A DNA stretch of 64,000 nucleotides from Paraburkholderia ferrariae NBRC 106233 (lineage in GTDB: Bacteria; Pseudomonadota; Gammaproteobacteria; Burkholderiales; Burkholderiaceae): contig NZ_BAYB01000011.1 of assembly GCF_000685035.1 (NCBI RefSeq), forward strand, positions 124,001-188,000, written 5' to 3'. The position numbers were made by a program, and so were the translations under genes. A model generated the notes under the pieces. The model was given only the letters and a program-made list of their open reading frames with translations. It did no database searches and was not told where the DNA came from. Positions 63,474-64,000 of the stretch are shown here, one piece after another. Numbering within the stretch: position 1 is the stretch's first letter; each line of letters starts with the position of its first letter.

Positions 63474-64000
63474 CGAGCCATCGATCTCACGCGACCGGCC
63501 GCTGCGGGCACACGCTGCTGGAACTGGTTATCGCCGTTGCGCTCGGCCTCGCGGTGACAGCGGGCGCAATAGCCGCCTATCGTTCGCAGCGCCAGGCATT
63601 CGTCCTTGCATCGGATAACGCCCGCATTCATGAAGCCGGCATGAATGCGCTGATGCTGGTTGGCGAACAGATCCAGATGGCAGGCTTCGTGCCGGCCGAT
63701 TCGACGCAAGCGCTGGCTGAGAGCGCCATCTTTGGCTGCGCCGGCGGCCGGCCGACCGGCGCGGACGCCAGTCTCGCGTGCGAGGCGTTGTCGAGCCACT
63801 CCGACGGCATTGCGGTTCGCTATACCGGCGACGGCGTTTCAACCTGGCCTTCATCGAACGGACAGGTGACCGACTGCCTCGGGCAGGCGGTGGGGGCAGC
63901 CGGCGTCACCGTGGTGAATCGCTATCACGCCAAGCCCAGCAGTTCGACCGGCGAGCCCGAACTGTACTGCGAAGGTTCGGGCAAGGCGGGTACGGCGCAG
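63470..64000 (+). CDS. Type IV minor pilin PilW-like, C-terminus outside window
   Basis: 177 codons visible. It starts MTSHRSHATGRCGHTLLELV, with the prepilin motif 'GHTLLELVIAVALGLAVTAG' (Glu at +5) and 'GEQIQMAGFVPAD', a typical PilW block. ATG 63470 overlaps the PilV-like stop. It runs off the right edge; further pilin genes (PilX, PilY1) would be expected beyond. Confidence 0.86.
   Translation, partial: MTSHRSHATGRCGHTLLELVIAVALGLAVTAGAIAAYRSQRQAFVLASDNARIHEAGMNALMLVGEQIQMAGFVPADSTQALAESAIFGCAGGRPTGADASLACEALSSHSDGIAVRYTGDGVSTWPSSNGQVTDCLGQAVGAAGVTVVNRYHAKPSSSTGEPELYCEGSGKAGTAQ

Overview
The window is about 65-70% GC over most of its length. The Tol-Pal order ybgC-tolQRAB-pal-cpoB, the glyA-nrdR pair, the Porin_4 family porin and the dense two-directional operons all point to a Burkholderiaceae chromosome (Burkholderia, Paraburkholderia or Caballeronia). 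Genus-level placement is inference from gene content and codon use; no search was run.

Bases 1-31.8 kb are ordinary chromosome. They hold a cut NCS2 nucleobase permease, an FGGY sugar kinase, the glutathione-dependent formaldehyde pair frmA-fghA behind an octanucleotide tandem repeat, a divergent znuABC metal importer, and a two-arm polyol regulon. The rightward arm of that regulon carries a sorbitol-type SDR, an ABC importer and a HAD phosphatase. The leftward arm carries dalD, xylB and a SorC-type regulator. Both arms start from nearly the same promoter-operator block. Next come miaA-mutL, a DedA protein, an MscS channel, a ParB-like protein, a LysR-controlled cytochrome b561/YceI group, and an SDR/hydrolase/EamA group whose last member has a ten-G tract before its start.

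Bases 31.8-53.5 kb are accessory. At 32.1-35.5 kb lies a tandem array of four toxin-immunity cassettes: one intact head gene with its DUF4279-like partner, then three headless, frameshifted or deleted toxin tails, each followed by its own immunity gene. The cassettes are joined by near-identical repeats of about 270 bp. The array ends abruptly against remnants of mobile-element genes and is followed by a complete IS1182-family element. From 39.2 to 52.9 kb is a catabolic island: an amino-acid type importer split into two places, a porin, DapB-like and DapA-like proteins, a three-part FAD/[2Fe-2S] amino-acid dehydrogenase, an aldehyde dehydrogenase, an Asp/Glu racemase-like protein, a LysR regulator and a broken chemoreceptor. 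An integrase pseudogene next to tRNA-Lys marks the right edge.

Bases 53.5-64 kb return to core genes: the Tol-Pal operon, a YdfG-type SDR, a probable ZTP (pfl) riboswitch ahead of glyA, nrdR, and the start of a type IV minor-pilin operon that runs off the window.

The two most interesting systems are the toxin-immunity cassette array, and the catabolic island, whose enzymes could together run the first steps of lysine/diaminopimelate biosynthesis backwards.
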